Assembly (NCBI GenBank): GCA_020353515.1
Contig: CP070695.1
Span: 3,454,050-3,518,049 of the forward strand
Reading direction: 5' to 3'
From: Candidatus Heimdallarchaeota archaeon
GTDB lineage: Archaea > Asgardarchaeota > Heimdallarchaeia > Hodarchaeales > Hodarchaeaceae
Length of the DNA stretch: 64,000 nucleotides
This document shows positions 63,930 to 64,000 of this stretch, one piece after another; position 1 is the stretch's first letter, and every line of letters begins with the position of its first letter. The translations under genes and the position numbers were made by a program. The notes beneath the pieces are model-generated. The model made no database searches. It was not told where the DNA came from and worked only from the letters and a program-made list of their open reading frames with translations.

Positions 63930-64000
63930 ACTTCTATCTCCAGTTGTTCACCCTTCGTATCAGAAAAAGTATCGGGTAATGTTTGAGATACTATAACCAA

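Noticed and set aside
1..64000. Reassignment of the TAG codon as a sense codon
   Set aside because: At least 13 genes in the window end cleanly in TAG at their family's natural end, so TAG works as stop. Occasional read-through at single genes is not excluded.
1..64000. CRISPR array, insertion sequence or prophage
   Set aside because: No spaced direct repeats, transposase, integrase or phage structural gene was found on reading both strands.

Overview
The window looks like chromosomal DNA of an Asgard archaeon, possibly of the Heimdallarchaeia side. The DNA is AT-rich. Promoter-like TATA boxes stand before several genes and Shine-Dalgarno motifs before others, with frequent GTG and TTG starts. 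One gene (18626-19000) reads as a profilin and one (26096-27196) as a longin plus DENN-like protein. Several more proteins look built from longin/roadblock-type folds. A coenzyme F420:NADPH oxidoreductase is also present. No tRNA, rRNA, CRISPR array or insertion sequence was recognised. The lineage is inferred from gene content only.

Layout. 0-7 kb: an aminotransferase/methyltransferase pair, two tandem paralogs with a repeated longin-like fold, a membrane protein, a hydrolase-fold protein lacking its catalytic Ser and His, and a stand-alone EF-Tu domain II protein. 7-11 kb: two tandem N6-adenine DNA methyltransferases. 11-21 kb: a REC-PAS sensor without an output domain, an oxidoreductase, zinc-ribbon and YdjM-like membrane proteins, a nucleoside phosphorylase, a frameshifted membrane-anchor remnant, the profilin, a phosphohexomutase and the F420 enzyme. 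21-31 kb: a third methyltransferase, a class III aminotransferase, an M20 peptidase, the DENN-like protein, membrane-associated unknowns and an APC permease. 31-42 kb: a phosphoesterase, two nucleotidyltransferase-fold proteins, a fourth and fifth methyltransferase, a tRNA-nucleotidyltransferase-like protein fused to an apparently circularly permuted P-loop kinase, and a threonine dehydratase.

42.7-54.8 kb is a chemosensory locus. It holds cheB(+), then on the minus strand a longin-like gene, cheW with a charged tail, a 1150-residue protein with six CheW-like domains, cheY, cheA, cheC and cheR, and is closed by a second, inverted cheB. No chemoreceptor or motility gene lies in the window. The multi-CheW protein and the longin protein suggest an unusual signalling scaffold, perhaps linked to small-GTPase-type regulation.

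54.9-64 kb: a histone-deacetylase-family enzyme, a sixth methyltransferase, a VOC epimerase, two convergent zinc dehydrogenases, an acetolactate-synthase-like ThDP enzyme, a GNAT and a TPR-like protein. The six DNA methyltransferases share FTP-like, DPxxGxG, NPP(Y/H) and C-terminal specificity-domain motifs. None has a recognisable nuclease or helicase partner, which is the most striking genome-scale feature here.
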